Shown: positions 33,486 through 43,898, counted from the first letter of the stretch. The stretch: 59,578 nucleotides of DNA from Firmicutes bacterium UBA7523 (GCA_002479415.1 DLMZ01000020.1:329-59906), one strand, 5' to 3'. The notes: a model not told the origin generated them from the sequence alone. Numbers and translations are program-made.

Positions 33486-34589
33486 TTATTTTATATGTTT
33501 TGATATATTTAGCAAAACACCGATGCTGCACATTGTAAAGAGCAGCGACGAACCTCCTGCACTAATAAGCGGCAAATTTATTCCGGTAACCGGTATGGAA
33601 CCGGTAACAACAGCAATATTCATGAGAGCCTGGAGTCCAATCATTGCTGTAATTCCTGTCGCCAAAAGAGAACCGAACATATCAGGCGCCATTATCGCTA
33701 TTTTAAAGCCACGCCAAATCAAAAGAAAAAAAAGCAGCAAAACACTGGCGGCACCAATAAAGCCCAGTTCCTCACCGATAATAGCAAAGATAAAATCACT
33801 GTGGGGCTCCGGAAGATAAAAGAACTTCTGACGGCTGCGTCCAAGGCCCACACCAAAGAGGCCTCCGGGTCCCAGTGCGTATAGAGATTGAATGATTTGA
33901 TAGCCGGTATTAAGGGGATCGGCCCAGGGATCACGAAAAGAGAGTAAGCGGCGCATGCGGTAGGGCTTACTAATCATCAAATAACCTACCAAAGGCATTG
34001 CTGATAAACCCAATACAAGTATTTGCTTTAGCGACATCCCTGCTACAAAGATAATAACCATGATTGTGCCGGCAATAGCTAGGGCAGTACCCAAATCCGG
34101 CTGCAGTAGAATAAGAACGAAAAAGATACCCATAACACCAAGGACCGGGAGCGGACCTTCCGTAAATCTCCCGATTCGAATGTCCTTCCGAGAAAGAAAA
34201 GCTGCAGAAAAAAGCAGCAGTGAAACCTTTGCCAAGTCGGAAGGCTGGCCTGTAAAACCGCCAAAGCCAATCCACCGCTTGGCACCGTAAATTTCTACTC
34301 CCAGTCCAGGAATAAATACGGCTAAAAGCAGAATGAAGCTGGCCAGTAAAATAACATTAGTCCAGCGCTTCAACTTCCAATAATCATAATTACTTAAAAT
34401 TATCATTCCAGCTAAACCCAAAATTGACCAAAAAGCCTGCCTTCGCAAATGAAAGTATAAATCCTGTCGATTTTCCATGGCAATGACGGCACTTGCGCTA
34501 AATACCATCACCATGCCTATGGCTAAAAGTATCATCGTAGTAAAGAGAATGATGAAATCAGGCTCTTTCCTTTTAACTGTTCGTTTCAA
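33486..34589 (-). CDS. ftsW: SEDS peptidoglycan polymerase FtsW/SpoVE
   Basis: 367 residues, ten membrane segments. SEDS motifs: KRWIGFGGFTGQPSDLAK, LLQPDLGTAL and PVTGINLPLISAGGSS. It polymerises lipid II together with its partner class B PBP, encoded upstream in this cluster. FtsW (vegetative) and SpoVE (spore) cannot be told apart by sequence here, and it is the only SEDS gene in view. The TTG start at 34589 is eight bases after GGAGGG and lies inside the end of murD (17-base overlap). Confidence 0.95.
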   Translation of the reverse strand: MKRTVKRKEPDFIILFTTMILLAIGMVMVFSASAVIAMENRQDLYFHLRRQAFWSILGLAGMIILSNYDYWKLKRWTNVILLASFILLLAVFIPGLGVEIYGAKRWIGFGGFTGQPSDLAKVSLLLFSAAFLSRKDIRIGRFTEGPLPVLGVMGIFFVLILLQPDLGTALAIAGTIMVIIFVAGMSLKQILVLGLSAMPLVGYLMISKPYRMRRLLSFRDPWADPLNTGYQIIQSLYALGPGGLFGVGLGRSRQKFFYLPEPHSDFIFAIIGEELGFIGAASVLLLFFLLIWRGFKIAIMAPDMFGSLLATGITAMIGLQALMNIAVVTGSIPVTGINLPLISAGGSSLLFTMCSIGVLLNISKHIK

Positions 34590-35958
34590 CTCCTCTTCCC
34601 TCCAGCTTCAAAACCGCTTCTTTAAATTGATTTCCCCGTTCCTCAAAGTCCTTAAACATATCCCAAGATGCGCAGGCCGGAGATAACAGTACAGCATCAC
34701 CTGAACCTGCCATCCTGTAAGCCTTATCAACTGCTTCCTCCAATGTTGCCGCATAATCAAAACAATTAAAGCCCGCCGCTGTTAATGCATCTGCCAATCG
34801 CGGCGCTACCTGCCCGATTAAGACGACACTAGCTGCATGTGTTTTCACAGCTTCGGCTAAGACGTCAAACTCGCCACCCTTATCATAGCCGCCGGCAATT
34901 AAAACCTTACGGCCGGGGAAAGCTTCCATTGCTTTAATTGCCGCATCCGTATTAGTTCCCTTTGAATCGTTATAGAAACTAATGCCCTCCAGAGTTCGCA
35001 CAAACTCCAGCCTATGAGGAACACCAGGAAACCGCTTTAATGTATATGCAATTGTTTCTACAGACACCCCGCCCAACCAAGCTAATAGAGTAGCAGCTAA
35101 AGCATTTTCCAAGTTATGGTCACCGGGTATGGCAATATCGCTAACATCACAAACCGGCTGTACCTCTACCCCATTATTTATTATTATTTGACTTTGGCGT
35201 ATATATGCCCCTTTGGGAAGCTCCTTAATGCGGCTAAAAGTATAAACATTTGCTTCTGGCCGTGTATGCATGCAGTATGTTTCTGGATCATCAGCATTAA
35301 GAATTACGTAATCGCCTTCCTTTTGATTTGCAAAAATTTTGGCTTTAGCATTCCTATACTCAGACAACGAACCATGACGATCCATATGATCGGGAGTAAT
35401 ATTCAATATTACGGAAATTCTGGGACGGAAACTAAGCGTGCCTTCCAACTGGAAACTGCTTAGCTCCGCCACAACCACATCCTGCGGAGCAACTGCGCCG
35501 ACAATGGCAGAAAGGGGAACGCCAATATTCCCAGCAACAAAAGTGCGGCACCCGGAGTTTTTATACATTTCACCAGTCAACGCAGTAGTAGTGGTTTTGC
35601 CGTTTGTTCCGGTAATAGCCACAAGTGGAGCGGAAATTTTCCATGAAGCCAACTCCACCTCGGTAAACACAGGTATTCCCAAATCCCGCGCCCTTGCTAA
35701 TGGCGGCAAATTTAAAGGGACACCTGGATTCTTAACAACCAGCGACACACTTTGATTGACTATTTCAGCAGGATGTGAACCTGTCACAAATTTTACAGCA
35801 GGAAATTCGCTTAATGCGTCCATCTCTTCCTTAAGCTCTGCTGCCGGCTTGCAATCGTTTATAACAACCTGAGCTCCGTCCTGAGCTAATAAACGCGCTG
35901 TGGCAACCCCGCTGCGTGCCAGCCCGATTACCACAACTTTTTTCCCTTTAACATCCAT
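34573..35958 (-). CDS. murD: UDP-MurNAc-L-Ala:D-Glu ligase MurD
   Basis: 461 residues. The N-terminal Rossmann-like domain has VVVIGLARSGVATARLL, the central ATPase has the P-loop AITGTNGKTTTTAL, and the C-terminal domain has FYNDSKGTNTDAAIKAM. It adds D-glutamate to the muramyl stem. Its substrate comes from MurC, which is not encoded in this cluster. Start ATG after GGGAGG. Confidence 0.97.
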   Translation of the reverse strand: MDVKGKKVVVIGLARSGVATARLLAQDGAQVVINDCKPAAELKEEMDALSEFPAVKFVTGSHPAEIVNQSVSLVVKNPGVPLNLPPLARARDLGIPVFTEVELASWKISAPLVAITGTNGKTTTTALTGEMYKNSGCRTFVAGNIGVPLSAIVGAVAPQDVVVAELSSFQLEGTLSFRPRISVILNITPDHMDRHGSLSEYRNAKAKIFANQKEGDYVILNADDPETYCMHTRPEANVYTFSRIKELPKGAYIRQSQIIINNGVEVQPVCDVSDIAIPGDHNLENALAATLLAWLGGVSVETIAYTLKRFPGVPHRLEFVRTLEGISFYNDSKGTNTDAAIKAMEAFPGRKVLIAGGYDKGGEFDVLAEAVKTHAASVVLIGQVAPRLADALTAAGFNCFDYAATLEEAVDKAYRMAGSGDAVLLSPACASWDMFKDFEERGNQFKEAVLKLEGRGVETNS

Positions 35959-35977
35959 AATAGTATTCCTCCCAGTT

Positions 35978-36937
35978 TTAGAAAGCGCCCAGCTTTATTA
36001 AACCCACAATAGCAAAAATAAACCCCAGCGCCCAAAACCCGGTAACAACCCGCCATTCACTATGGCCGCCCAGCTCATAATGGTGGTGCAAGGGACTCAT
36101 ACGAAAGACTCTTTTTCCTGTGGCTTGAAAAAAAATAACTTGAATGATAACAGAAAGCGTTTCCAAAACAAAAACTCCGCCGATGATTACCAAAAACAAT
36201 TCAGTTTTTGTAAGGATAGCCAGGGCTGCCAAAGCTCCGCCCAAAGATAAGGACCCCACGTCACCCATAAACACTCGGGCAGGATGCAAATTAAAAATAA
36301 GAAAAGCGAATGTACCGCCAATCAAGGCTGCACTGAACTGTGCTAATTCAGCCGCTCCCTGCATTACGGAAATCAGCAAATAAGCAAGAAGCGCGAGAAT
36401 TGCCGCCCCGGCCGCCAAGCCGTCTATACCGTCCGTTAAGTTGACTGCGTTAGTTGTCCCAATCACAAACAACAACAAAAAAGGCAAATAATAGATGCCT
36501 AAGTCAAAGCGGTACTCAGTAAGGGGAATGGCGACCACAGTATCAAACCCCAGATTACGCCATATCAAAAAAAATATAATTACAATTATCGTCTGACCTA
36601 TAATTTTGCTTCGCGCCCGCAAACCCAAAGAGCGCTTCAAAGCCACCTTAAGAAAGTCGTCGGCAAAACCAATTAAGCCGTTGCCCACAGTTAATAATAC
36701 GGCTAAATATAATAGCGTTGTTCTCGAAGCATAAAGCATAACAACAGGTAAGGAGGCCAACAAGAACACAACTCCGCCCATTGTAGGCGTACCGGCCTTG
36801 TTTAGATGCCTTCTTGGCCCCTCATCCCTTATTTGCTGGCCAAAATGCAGCTTGCGAAATGCAGCAATAAAAAAAGGTGAAATTATAATTCCAACAACAA
36901 ATGACAAGAACATTGTTTCTACAAATACCCTATTCAT
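35978..36937 (-). CDS. mraY: MraY, phospho-MurNAc-pentapeptide translocase
   Basis: 319 residues, about ten membrane segments. Catalytic aspartates are in GFADDFLK and NLTDGIDGLAAG, and the His-rich MSPLHHHYEL loop is near 283-292. It makes lipid I from UDP-MurNAc-pentapeptide and undecaprenyl phosphate. The start overlaps the 3' end of murF by 8 bases. GGGGGAG precedes the ATG. Confidence 0.97.
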   Translation of the reverse strand: MNRVFVETMFLSFVVGIIISPFFIAAFRKLHFGQQIRDEGPRRHLNKAGTPTMGGVVFLLASLPVVMLYASRTTLLYLAVLLTVGNGLIGFADDFLKVALKRSLGLRARSKIIGQTIIVIIFFLIWRNLGFDTVVAIPLTEYRFDLGIYYLPFLLLFVIGTTNAVNLTDGIDGLAAGAAILALLAYLLISVMQGAAELAQFSAALIGGTFAFLIFNLHPARVFMGDVGSLSLGGALAALAILTKTELFLVIIGGVFVLETLSVIIQVIFFQATGKRVFRMSPLHHHYELGGHSEWRVVTGFWALGFIFAIVGLIKLGAF

Positions 36938-38318
36938 CTTCTCCCCCTGTTAACGCAGCAAGAACGCTTTCCATCCGCATCCCCCTGGACCCCTTAATCA
37001 AAATCCAATCTCCTAGATTTGCTAAATGCATAATTGCTTTAGCCGCTTCAAGGTGTGTTGATGCTTTGTGTATGCAACTTTGAGAATAGCCTGCCAGTCT
37101 TGCACCTTCTGCGATTTTCTCTGCCCTTTGCCCTAATACCACCAAAGCATCCGGCTTCAAGGACGCAACCAGCCCGCCAATCTGGCGGTGACTCTCCAGC
37201 TCCAAAGAGCCCAACTCCAGCATATCACCTAGTACAGCTATTTTTCCGGCGCTGCCGGCAAGTTCATCCAAAACATTTAAAGCTGCAGTCATAGATAAGG
37301 GGCTGGCATTATATGCATCGTTTATAACATTAAAGCCTGCCGCTTTGATTACTTCAAGGCGCATTCCGGTTAAACATGCTGAGCTTAAGCCCTGTACTAT
37401 TTCTTCGTCGAATAAACCAAATACCCTGCTGACCGCTGTAGCCGCCATAACATTATAGATATTATGCCTTCCAGGCAGCGGAGAGACAAGAGTCAAAGGA
37501 GAAAAACCTTCTTGCTCCAAACGAATTATTTTTTTGCATTCCTCTTGCCTTACATCAGTGCAGCGAATGGTACAGGAAGACGAAAAACCGAACGTAATTA
37601 ACTTTCCATGAAAATCTTTGCATCGATTAGACAATAATGGCTCATCTCCGTTGATAACAGCGGTGCCGTTATTGGGCAACCGCCAAAGCAGCTCACATTT
37701 GGCATCGGCAATAGCCTCACGGCTGCCCAAAGCTTCCAAGTGAGATTCTCCAATATTTGTTATCACGCCTATGGCAGGACGAGCAATACGGGCCAGCAAA
37801 TCAATTTCTCCACGTCCGCTCATGCCCATTTCTAAAACTGCGGCTTTATATGTACTGTCTAACTGTGACATCATTATCGGCAAGCCGATATGATTGTTTA
37901 GATTTCCTGTTGTTGCCAGAGTCCGAAATCGTTGCGATAAAACTGCCGCAATTAAATCTTTCGTAGTTGTTTTACCAACAGATCCCGTCACTCCCACAAT
38001 TTGCAGCGAAAATTTATCTCTGTAGCCCGCAGCTAACTCCTGCAGTGCCTGCAACGTATCGGGAACACCGATAACCGTTAACCCTTTAGGCAATTCTATA
38101 GCAGCAGTAGAAATAAAGCAGCCAATGGCTCCTTTATCAGCTGCATCCTTAATAAATCGATGGCCATCAGTCTGTTCGCCGGTTAGCGGAATAAAAAAAT
38201 CTCCCTCTTCCGCTTCCCGCGAGTCGATGATTAATCGGGCTATATTTGTTTCCATGTTACCAGCCTGAAGCAGTTTACCCTTCACTGACTCCAGTATCGA
38301 AGCACAATTTATCTCCAT
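36930..38318 (-). CDS. murF: UDP-MurNAc-tripeptide:D-Ala-D-Ala ligase MurF
   Basis: 462 residues. P-loop GVTGSVGKTTTKD, MGMSGRGEIDLLARI and the C-terminal NDAYNASPLSM block identify it. It adds D-Ala-D-Ala to complete the stem. Its start (MEINCASIL, 11 bases after GGAGGAG) lies 44 bases inside murE, which is unusually long for an overlap; a later start is possible, though the residues up to there fit the family. Confidence 0.95.
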   Translation of the reverse strand: MEINCASILESVKGKLLQAGNMETNIARLIIDSREAEEGDFFIPLTGEQTDGHRFIKDAADKGAIGCFISTAAIELPKGLTVIGVPDTLQALQELAAGYRDKFSLQIVGVTGSVGKTTTKDLIAAVLSQRFRTLATTGNLNNHIGLPIMMSQLDSTYKAAVLEMGMSGRGEIDLLARIARPAIGVITNIGESHLEALGSREAIADAKCELLWRLPNNGTAVINGDEPLLSNRCKDFHGKLITFGFSSSCTIRCTDVRQEECKKIIRLEQEGFSPLTLVSPLPGRHNIYNVMAATAVSRVFGLFDEEIVQGLSSACLTGMRLEVIKAAGFNVINDAYNASPLSMTAALNVLDELAGSAGKIAVLGDMLELGSLELESHRQIGGLVASLKPDALVVLGQRAEKIAEGARLAGYSQSCIHKASTHLEAAKAIMHLANLGDWILIKGSRGMRMESVLAALTGGEDE

Positions 38319-39807
38319 CCCGTTTCAATCTCCTCCGGATTATTTCCCCGGCAACCGCCCGATCATCAAAAGGTACCGTATGGCTGCGGAATATTTGTGA
38401 TGTTTCATGACCCTTGCCTGCTATTATAACAACATCTCCCTCACACGCCAATTCCAAAGCACGTGCAATAGCTTTCTCCCGCTCAGAAATCACTTCAAAG
38501 CACGATTTATCAGTGCTTTGAAGCAATCCGGGAATAATCTCCGCAATAATGCTTTGAGGATCTTCGCCGCGAGGGTTGTCGGATGTTACCAAGCAGTAAT
38601 CGCTGTACCTCCCTGCTACCTCACCCATTTGCGGCCGCTTTGTCGTGTCTCTTTCACCGCCGCAGCCGAAAACAGTAATTACTCTTGCGCCGGCAAATTC
38701 CCGCACAGCGCGCAAAACATTATCCAATCCATCGGGAGTATGGGCATAATCTACAATAACAGTAAAATTCTGTCCTTCGTTTACCAACTCAAACCGTCCA
38801 GGGATTCCAGACACTTCCTGCAGAGCTTCCCGCATTAAATCAAGAGGCATTTTTTCCAAGTATCCCACTGAAATAGCAGCCAACGCGTTATAAACGGAAA
38901 ATAATCCTGTCAATTGCAACTGAAATGGAAGTGAAGCTTCTGGAGTATGGAGTATAAACCCTACTCCTTCCCGTGTAACGCGAACATCCGATGCGCGGAT
39001 ATGACAATGAGGAGAAAGCCCGTATAATATAGACTCAATCGGCGTTTCTTCCAATATTTGTCGACAATGTTTGTCGTCGCCGTTAATTATTGCTCGCCTG
39101 AGGCGTATCCCTTTGTAAGGGAAAGAACCCAGCCAAGAAAAAAGCTTGCTCTTTGCTCCCAAATAGCGAGGTAAGGTTTGATGAAAATCAAGGTGATCCT
39201 CGGTAATATTAGTCAAAACAGCATAATCAAAATCACAGCCTAGAGTACGTCTCCAGGAAAGCGCGTGAGAGGAAACCTCCATTGTAGCATGCGTCACTCC
39301 GGCAGAAGCCATCTGATACAAAAGTTTCTGCAAATCACATGACTCCGGCGTAGTAGCCAAAGACGGAAATTCCTTGTCGCCTATTTTGTATCGTACAGTG
39401 CCAAGAAGCCCCGTCTGCGCTCCTTTTTTTTGTAATATTGCATCAATAAGGTGTGATGTGGTAGTCTTGCCGTTAGTTCCTGTCACTCCGGCAAGAAAAA
39501 GCTTTTGGGATGGATAATCATAAAAGCATGCAGATACTAACGACAAAGCTAACCGTACTTCGGGTACGGTTATCGTCGTCACTTCAGAGTGAATTTCCTC
39601 ACAGTCCGTTAGAACGGCAACAGCTCCGGCAGAAATTGCACGATTAACATATTCCCTGCCATGTGATCTAGTTCCAGCCAGACACACAAATAGATCGCCC
39701 GGCTTTACCCGGCCGGAATGATAGGCAATGCCCCCAATGTTCAAATCTAAACGGCCTCTAATTTTCTTATGGAGAAGGCTATCTGCTAATAATGCCAATG
39801 ATTTCAT
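38275..39807 (-). CDS. murE: UDP-MurNAc-L-Ala-D-Glu:meso-DAP ligase MurE
   Basis: 510 residues. P-loop TGTNGKTTTSHLID, carbamyl-lysine region and the amino-acid selecting motif DNPR (410-413), which marks meso-diaminopimelate rather than lysine addition. The cell wall is thus predicted to be of the A1-gamma (DAP) type. It follows the PBP gene by about 97 bases and overlaps murF. Confidence 0.97.
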   Translation of the reverse strand: MKSLALLADSLLHKKIRGRLDLNIGGIAYHSGRVKPGDLFVCLAGTRSHGREYVNRAISAGAVAVLTDCEEIHSEVTTITVPEVRLALSLVSACFYDYPSQKLFLAGVTGTNGKTTTSHLIDAILQKKGAQTGLLGTVRYKIGDKEFPSLATTPESCDLQKLLYQMASAGVTHATMEVSSHALSWRRTLGCDFDYAVLTNITEDHLDFHQTLPRYLGAKSKLFSWLGSFPYKGIRLRRAIINGDDKHCRQILEETPIESILYGLSPHCHIRASDVRVTREGVGFILHTPEASLPFQLQLTGLFSVYNALAAISVGYLEKMPLDLMREALQEVSGIPGRFELVNEGQNFTVIVDYAHTPDGLDNVLRAVREFAGARVITVFGCGGERDTTKRPQMGEVAGRYSDYCLVTSDNPRGEDPQSIIAEIIPGLLQSTDKSCFEVISEREKAIARALELACEGDVVIIAGKGHETSQIFRSHTVPFDDRAVAGEIIRRRLKRDGDKLCFDTGVSEG

Positions 39808-39904
39808 TCTCTTAGTATTCCCCTTTCATAGTGCTTCCACACATGATTCACAGAGAAACTTCCGTCTGCTAGAGGAAAAGGGGTGAGCCAAAGACTCTCC
39901 CCGT

Positions 39905-42007
39905 TTAACGCTGGCCTGGTGTGCGAAACTCCACACTGACGACACTGTTTATTTTTACACGAGTCTGAGGAGCTGGGTCTTGACTCACAGCCACACCTGA
40001 GCCGCTGCTATTCATAACTAAACCCAACCAACCTAGAATTTCTCCGGCCTCTCGCATTGTCTTGCCAGTTAAGTCGGGAACAGTTACTTCACTCTCAACC
40101 TGTTCCCCCCCCAAATAAACTAATATTTGAGTATGCAAAGGCACTTTAGCGCCTGCTTTCGGTGTTTGATTAAGTATGGATCCCCCTTCTCCTATCAAGC
40201 GAACCAGTAAACCTGATGTTTCCAAAAGATCCCCTGCCTCAGCTAAACTCATTCCAATTAAGTTGGGAACCTGCACCATTTTGGGCGCCTCGTTTATCTG
40301 GGTCTTAGATGACGGGATATTCATATACTTTAGTATGTCACCCATCATCCGCTTATACATAGGAGCAGAAACCTGCGAGCCCCATTGCGGGCCGGCCTGC
40401 GGTGCATCTACAGCTATATAGAGCAGTATTTGCGGATCTTCCGCAGGTGCAAAGCCGATAAATGATAGTATATATTCTCCGCCAATATAGCGACCGCCCG
40501 CCCCTACTTTTTGGGCAGTTCCGGTTTTACCGGCTATGCGGTATCCGTCAATGTAAGCGTTCACACCGCTTCCTTCAGTAACAACCAATTCCATAATCCG
40601 TGTAACTTCCTTGGCCGTGTCCTCTGAAATTACCCTGCGTATAACCTGGGGCTCCTGCTGCCTTACAATATTTCCTTCACTGTCACGAACTTCTTTTACA
40701 ACATACGGCTTCATAAGACTGCCGCCATTTGCCATGGCTGCCACAGCCATTACCTGCTGAATCGGGGTTACCGAGACGCCTTGCCCAAACGATGTGGTGG
40801 CTGCCTCAACAGGGCCGTATTGCTGCGGGCTAAAAAGAATCCCCGTTCCCTCCCCCGGCACATCAATGCCTGTGCGGGTACCAAAGCCGAATGCTTTTAC
40901 ATATTGCATTAACTTTTCTGCCGTAATCCTCTGGCCGAGTGTTACAAAACCAGGGTTGCATGAGCCCAGCACCACTTCTGTAAAGCTTATGGAGCCATGG
41001 CCGCCCCGGCCTCGTGTCCAACAACCGATGGAAGCACCGGCAACTGTAATGGAGCCACTGCAATAAAAACCTTCATCTGCACGGTATTTTCCCTCTTCCA
41101 AAGCTGCTGCCAGCGTAACCAGCTTAAATGTGGATCCCGGCTCAAAACTGTCTGTTACAGGAGTCAGCTTCCAACTGTCACTGGTAAACTCGCTATAGCG
41201 ATTGGGGTCAAAGTCCGGCTTGCCGGCTAGCGCTAATAATTCTCCGGTACGCGGATCCATTGCTATACAAATGATCCCCTTTGGTTTTGACTCCAGCATA
41301 ACCCGGTCCATTTCCCGTTCCATAATAAATTGTATTGTCTGGTCAATGGTCAATATTAAGTCATGACCATCATCGGGAGGAATAAATCTCTGGATTCCTT
41401 GGGGAATCTGACGCCCTCTGCCGTCGGCTTGAAACTCAAACCTGCCATCACGCCCCTTTAGTATTTCCTCATAAAAGATTTCCAAGCCGCTCCAACCCTG
41501 ATCCACGCCAACAAAACCAAGCAATTGTGACGCCAAATTGCCGTGGGGGTAAAAACGTTTCGGTTCTTGTGCAAATGTGATGCCGCGTATATTTAACAGA
41601 CGTACCTCCTGTGCGGTTTCTTCGTCAACAAGCCGCTTTATGTATACGGAAGCGCTCTTTTGATTAAGGAGGTCATATAACCTTTTTTCATCCATTTCCA
41701 ACACAGGCGCTAACCGATTGGCGGCTTCTTCTTTATCCAAAACCTGAACCGGCAGTGCTATCACCGATTCGGCGCTGGCACTGCCGGCCATAAGCCTGCC
41801 CTTACGGTCATAAATTGTCCCCCGTGGAGCCCTGGAGGGCACCCCTCGGTTCCACTGCTCCCATGCCTTTGCCTGCAAATCCTCAGCCATAACAAACTGT
41901 ATATAAGCTAAACGCATAATTAAAGAAAAAACCGCAAGTGTCATAATAAAGAAAAGGAAGAGCAGTCTCTTTTTCACAGTGATATTAGAAACAACGCTCC
42001 TGCTCAA
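39905..42007 (-). CDS. spoVD: class B penicillin-binding protein with PASTA domains (FtsI/SpoVD type)
   Basis: 700 residues: one N-terminal membrane segment, a dimerisation domain (GTIYDRKGRLMAG), a transpeptidase domain with Ser292-x-x-Lys295 (EPGSTFKL), SCN and GKTGTAQK, and two C-terminal PASTA domains (about 575-630 and 640-695). It cross-links septal or spore peptidoglycan together with the SEDS partner. Being the sole such gene here, it may serve division as well as cortex formation. The TTG start at 42007 is six bases after GGGGAGGG; an ATG 27 bases upstream precedes that site. Confidence 0.93.
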   Translation of the reverse strand: MSRSVVSNITVKKRLLFLFFIMTLAVFSLIMRLAYIQFVMAEDLQAKAWEQWNRGVPSRAPRGTIYDRKGRLMAGSASAESVIALPVQVLDKEEAANRLAPVLEMDEKRLYDLLNQKSASVYIKRLVDEETAQEVRLLNIRGITFAQEPKRFYPHGNLASQLLGFVGVDQGWSGLEIFYEEILKGRDGRFEFQADGRGRQIPQGIQRFIPPDDGHDLILTIDQTIQFIMEREMDRVMLESKPKGIICIAMDPRTGELLALAGKPDFDPNRYSEFTSDSWKLTPVTDSFEPGSTFKLVTLAAALEEGKYRADEGFYCSGSITVAGASIGCWTRGRGGHGSISFTEVVLGSCNPGFVTLGQRITAEKLMQYVKAFGFGTRTGIDVPGEGTGILFSPQQYGPVEAATTSFGQGVSVTPIQQVMAVAAMANGGSLMKPYVVKEVRDSEGNIVRQQEPQVIRRVISEDTAKEVTRIMELVVTEGSGVNAYIDGYRIAGKTGTAQKVGAGGRYIGGEYILSFIGFAPAEDPQILLYIAVDAPQAGPQWGSQVSAPMYKRMMGDILKYMNIPSSKTQINEAPKMVQVPNLIGMSLAEAGDLLETSGLLVRLIGEGGSILNQTPKAGAKVPLHTQILVYLGGEQVESEVTVPDLTGKTMREAGEILGWLGLVMNSSGSGVAVSQDPAPQTRVKINSVVSVEFRTPGQR

Positions 42008-42059
42008 AAGCAACCCTCCCCGTAATGCCAACATTATTATAAAATGAATACTGATTTAC

Positions 42060-42434
42060 TTACTGCGCACCTGCCGTCAAGATTACAAACTGGTCTTGAT
42101 CCGGATATTTCATTCCTATATCACTAACAGCAATTCTCTCTAAACGGTCGGGTGAACGCAATGATGCTATTTCTAATTTTAAATGTTGATTTGTTTTCTG
42201 TAAAGAATACAAATCTTTTAAACTTTTTTCAATCTGATAATTAACCTGAATCATATGCGTATAGTGAGAAATAAGGGCCAGAGAAAAAAGTGCTAGAACA
42301 AATACTGCGGCAAGCATCTTTAATTTTCTTGCTGCAACACATAGTTTACTTTGCTTGCGATTTTTTGCTTCTCTTATTGCGCGCTGCTGTTCGTATAATG
42401 ACGGCTGCTGTTGTCTTTTTTGTGCTACTAACAA
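42060..42434 (-). CDS. ftsL: cell division protein FtsL
   Basis: 124 residues: a charged, basic cytoplasmic tail (about 1-38), one membrane segment (about 40-58, MLAAVFVLALFSLALIS), then a coiled coil (NYQIEKSLKDLYSLQKTNQ). Position between rsmH and the class B PBP gene fixes the call, since FtsL sequences are poorly conserved. The TTG start overlaps closely with the end of rsmH (two bases between). Confidence 0.88.
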   Translation of the reverse strand: MLVAQKRQQQPSLYEQQRAIREAKNRKQSKLCVAARKLKMLAAVFVLALFSLALISHYTHMIQVNYQIEKSLKDLYSLQKTNQHLKLEIASLRSPDRLERIAVSDIGMKYPDQDQFVILTAGAQ

Positions 42435-42436
42435 CT

Positions 42437-43393
42437 TTATTCACCATCCCTCTTGTTTAGAACTTTAACGGCTGCACGCAGTTTGGCGCTGCGGGCTCTA
42501 GGATTTTCCGCCAGTTCTTGTTCTTTTGCCTGTATCGGCTTCCCAGTTATTATTTTTAAAAGCGGCTTCTTACCGCAAACACACTGAGGCAAACCTGGCG
42601 GACAGATACAACTCTTTGCTGCATTTTGAAACATTTTTTTTACTATACGATCCTCAAGAGAGTGGAACGTAATAACAGCAATACGGCCTCCGGGCTTTAA
42701 GCACTCTATCCCATCACGCAACGCTTTCTCCAACACTCCTAATTCATCATTAACCGCGATGCGCAAAGCCTGAAACGTCCGCCGAGCCGGATGCGGCCCG
42801 CGTCGCCGCGCTCCGGCGGGAACAGCGGCTTTAATGATATCAACCAATTCTCCGGTAGTCTTTATAGGGCCATTCTCCCGTCTTTCAACAATAAAGTCTG
42901 CAATACGTCTAGCCCAAAGCTCTTCCCCATAGTCACGAATAATACGGGTAAGGGCAGCCGCATCAAGCATGTTAACTAAATCTGCGGCAGAAGTTTTTCC
43001 TCCCTTATCCATACGCATATCTAATGGAGCATCGCTGTGAAAGGAAAAACCCCTCTCCCCTTCGTCCAACTGATAACTTGACACCCCTATGTCAAGTAAA
43101 ATGCCATCCACTTCATCTAATCCAAGGCCTTCCAATACCTCTTTAATATTGGCAAAATTGTCTTTAATAAAGATAATGCTTTCATTAAACTCTGCAAGAT
43201 TTCTTCTTGCCATATACAGCGCATCTTCATCCTGGTCAAAGGCAATTAATCTGCCTGCAGGCATAATGCGCTCCAAAATTGCCCGGCTGTGACCTCCGCC
43301 GCCCACTGTACCATCAACTATAATATCTCCGGCTCCAGGATTTAAAGCTTCCATTACCTCACCCAGCAAAACCGGTTCATGGTTAAAATCCAC
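42437..43393 (-). CDS. rsmH: 16S rRNA (cytosine-1402-N4) methyltransferase RsmH
   Basis: 318 residues, SAM-dependent. Motif I is IIVDGTVGGGGHSRAIL, then LLDIGVSSYQLDEGERGFSF and the C-terminal VITFHSLEDRIVKKMF. It N4-methylates C1402 at the ribosomal P site. The GTG at 43393 is favoured; a GTG three codons upstream would be only two bases from AAGGG, so the N-terminus is uncertain by three residues. It lies directly after mraZ. Confidence 0.96.
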   Translation of the reverse strand: MDFNHEPVLLGEVMEALNPGAGDIIVDGTVGGGGHSRAILERIMPAGRLIAFDQDEDALYMARRNLAEFNESIIFIKDNFANIKEVLEGLGLDEVDGILLDIGVSSYQLDEGERGFSFHSDAPLDMRMDKGGKTSAADLVNMLDAAALTRIIRDYGEELWARRIADFIVERRENGPIKTTGELVDIIKAAVPAGARRRGPHPARRTFQALRIAVNDELGVLEKALRDGIECLKPGGRIAVITFHSLEDRIVKKMFQNAAKSCICPPGLPQCVCGKKPLLKIITGKPIQAKEQELAENPRARSAKLRAAVKVLNKRDGE

Positions 43394-43435
43394 ATATATC
43401 ACAACCCTTGATTATTTCGTTACGGTATTATGCTC

Positions 43436-43867
43436 TTACAAGTCGATATCCATAATCTTTTCAGCAATACTCTCAAAAGAGAGATTTGTTTGCTCACTGT
43501 ACTGCTGCCATACTTCCATACTCCATATTTCAACCCTGTTAGAAACTCCGATAACCACTACTTCTTTATTCAGCTTGGCATGTTCACGCAGGTTATTGGG
43601 AATCAAGGCTCTACCCTGCTTATCCAATTCACATTCCGCTGCTCCGGAAAAGAAGAAACGCATAAATGCGCGAGCATCCGCTTTAGTAAAAGGCAATGCC
43701 TTGAGCTTCTGCTCCAGAATGTTCCATTCATGCAGGGGATAAACAAAGAGACAATTATCCAAGCCACGGGTAACCACAAAACGCTCTCCCAACTCATCAC
43801 GGAACTTGGCAGGCATAATCAATCGACCCTTACCATCCACCGCATGTTGGTATTCACCCATAAACAA
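43436..43867 (-). CDS. mraZ: transcriptional regulator MraZ
   Basis: 143 residues, the same length as B. subtilis MraZ. It contains two AbrB-like SpoVT domains: FMGEYQHAVDGKGRLIMP and LDKQGRALIPNNLREHA with DxxGR cores. MraZ binds repeats upstream of itself and controls the dcw cluster. The TTG at 43867 gives the family N-terminus (FMGEYQH), with GAGGTGAT just upstream; the ATG eight codons earlier is rejected. Phased repeats lie upstream. Confidence 0.96.
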   Translation of the reverse strand: MFMGEYQHAVDGKGRLIMPAKFRDELGERFVVTRGLDNCLFVYPLHEWNILEQKLKALPFTKADARAFMRFFFSGAAECELDKQGRALIPNNLREHAKLNKEVVVIGVSNRVEIWSMEVWQQYSEQTNLSFESIAEKIMDIDL

Positions 43868-43898
43868 GGACATCACCTCACTTCCCTGCATTATTCCC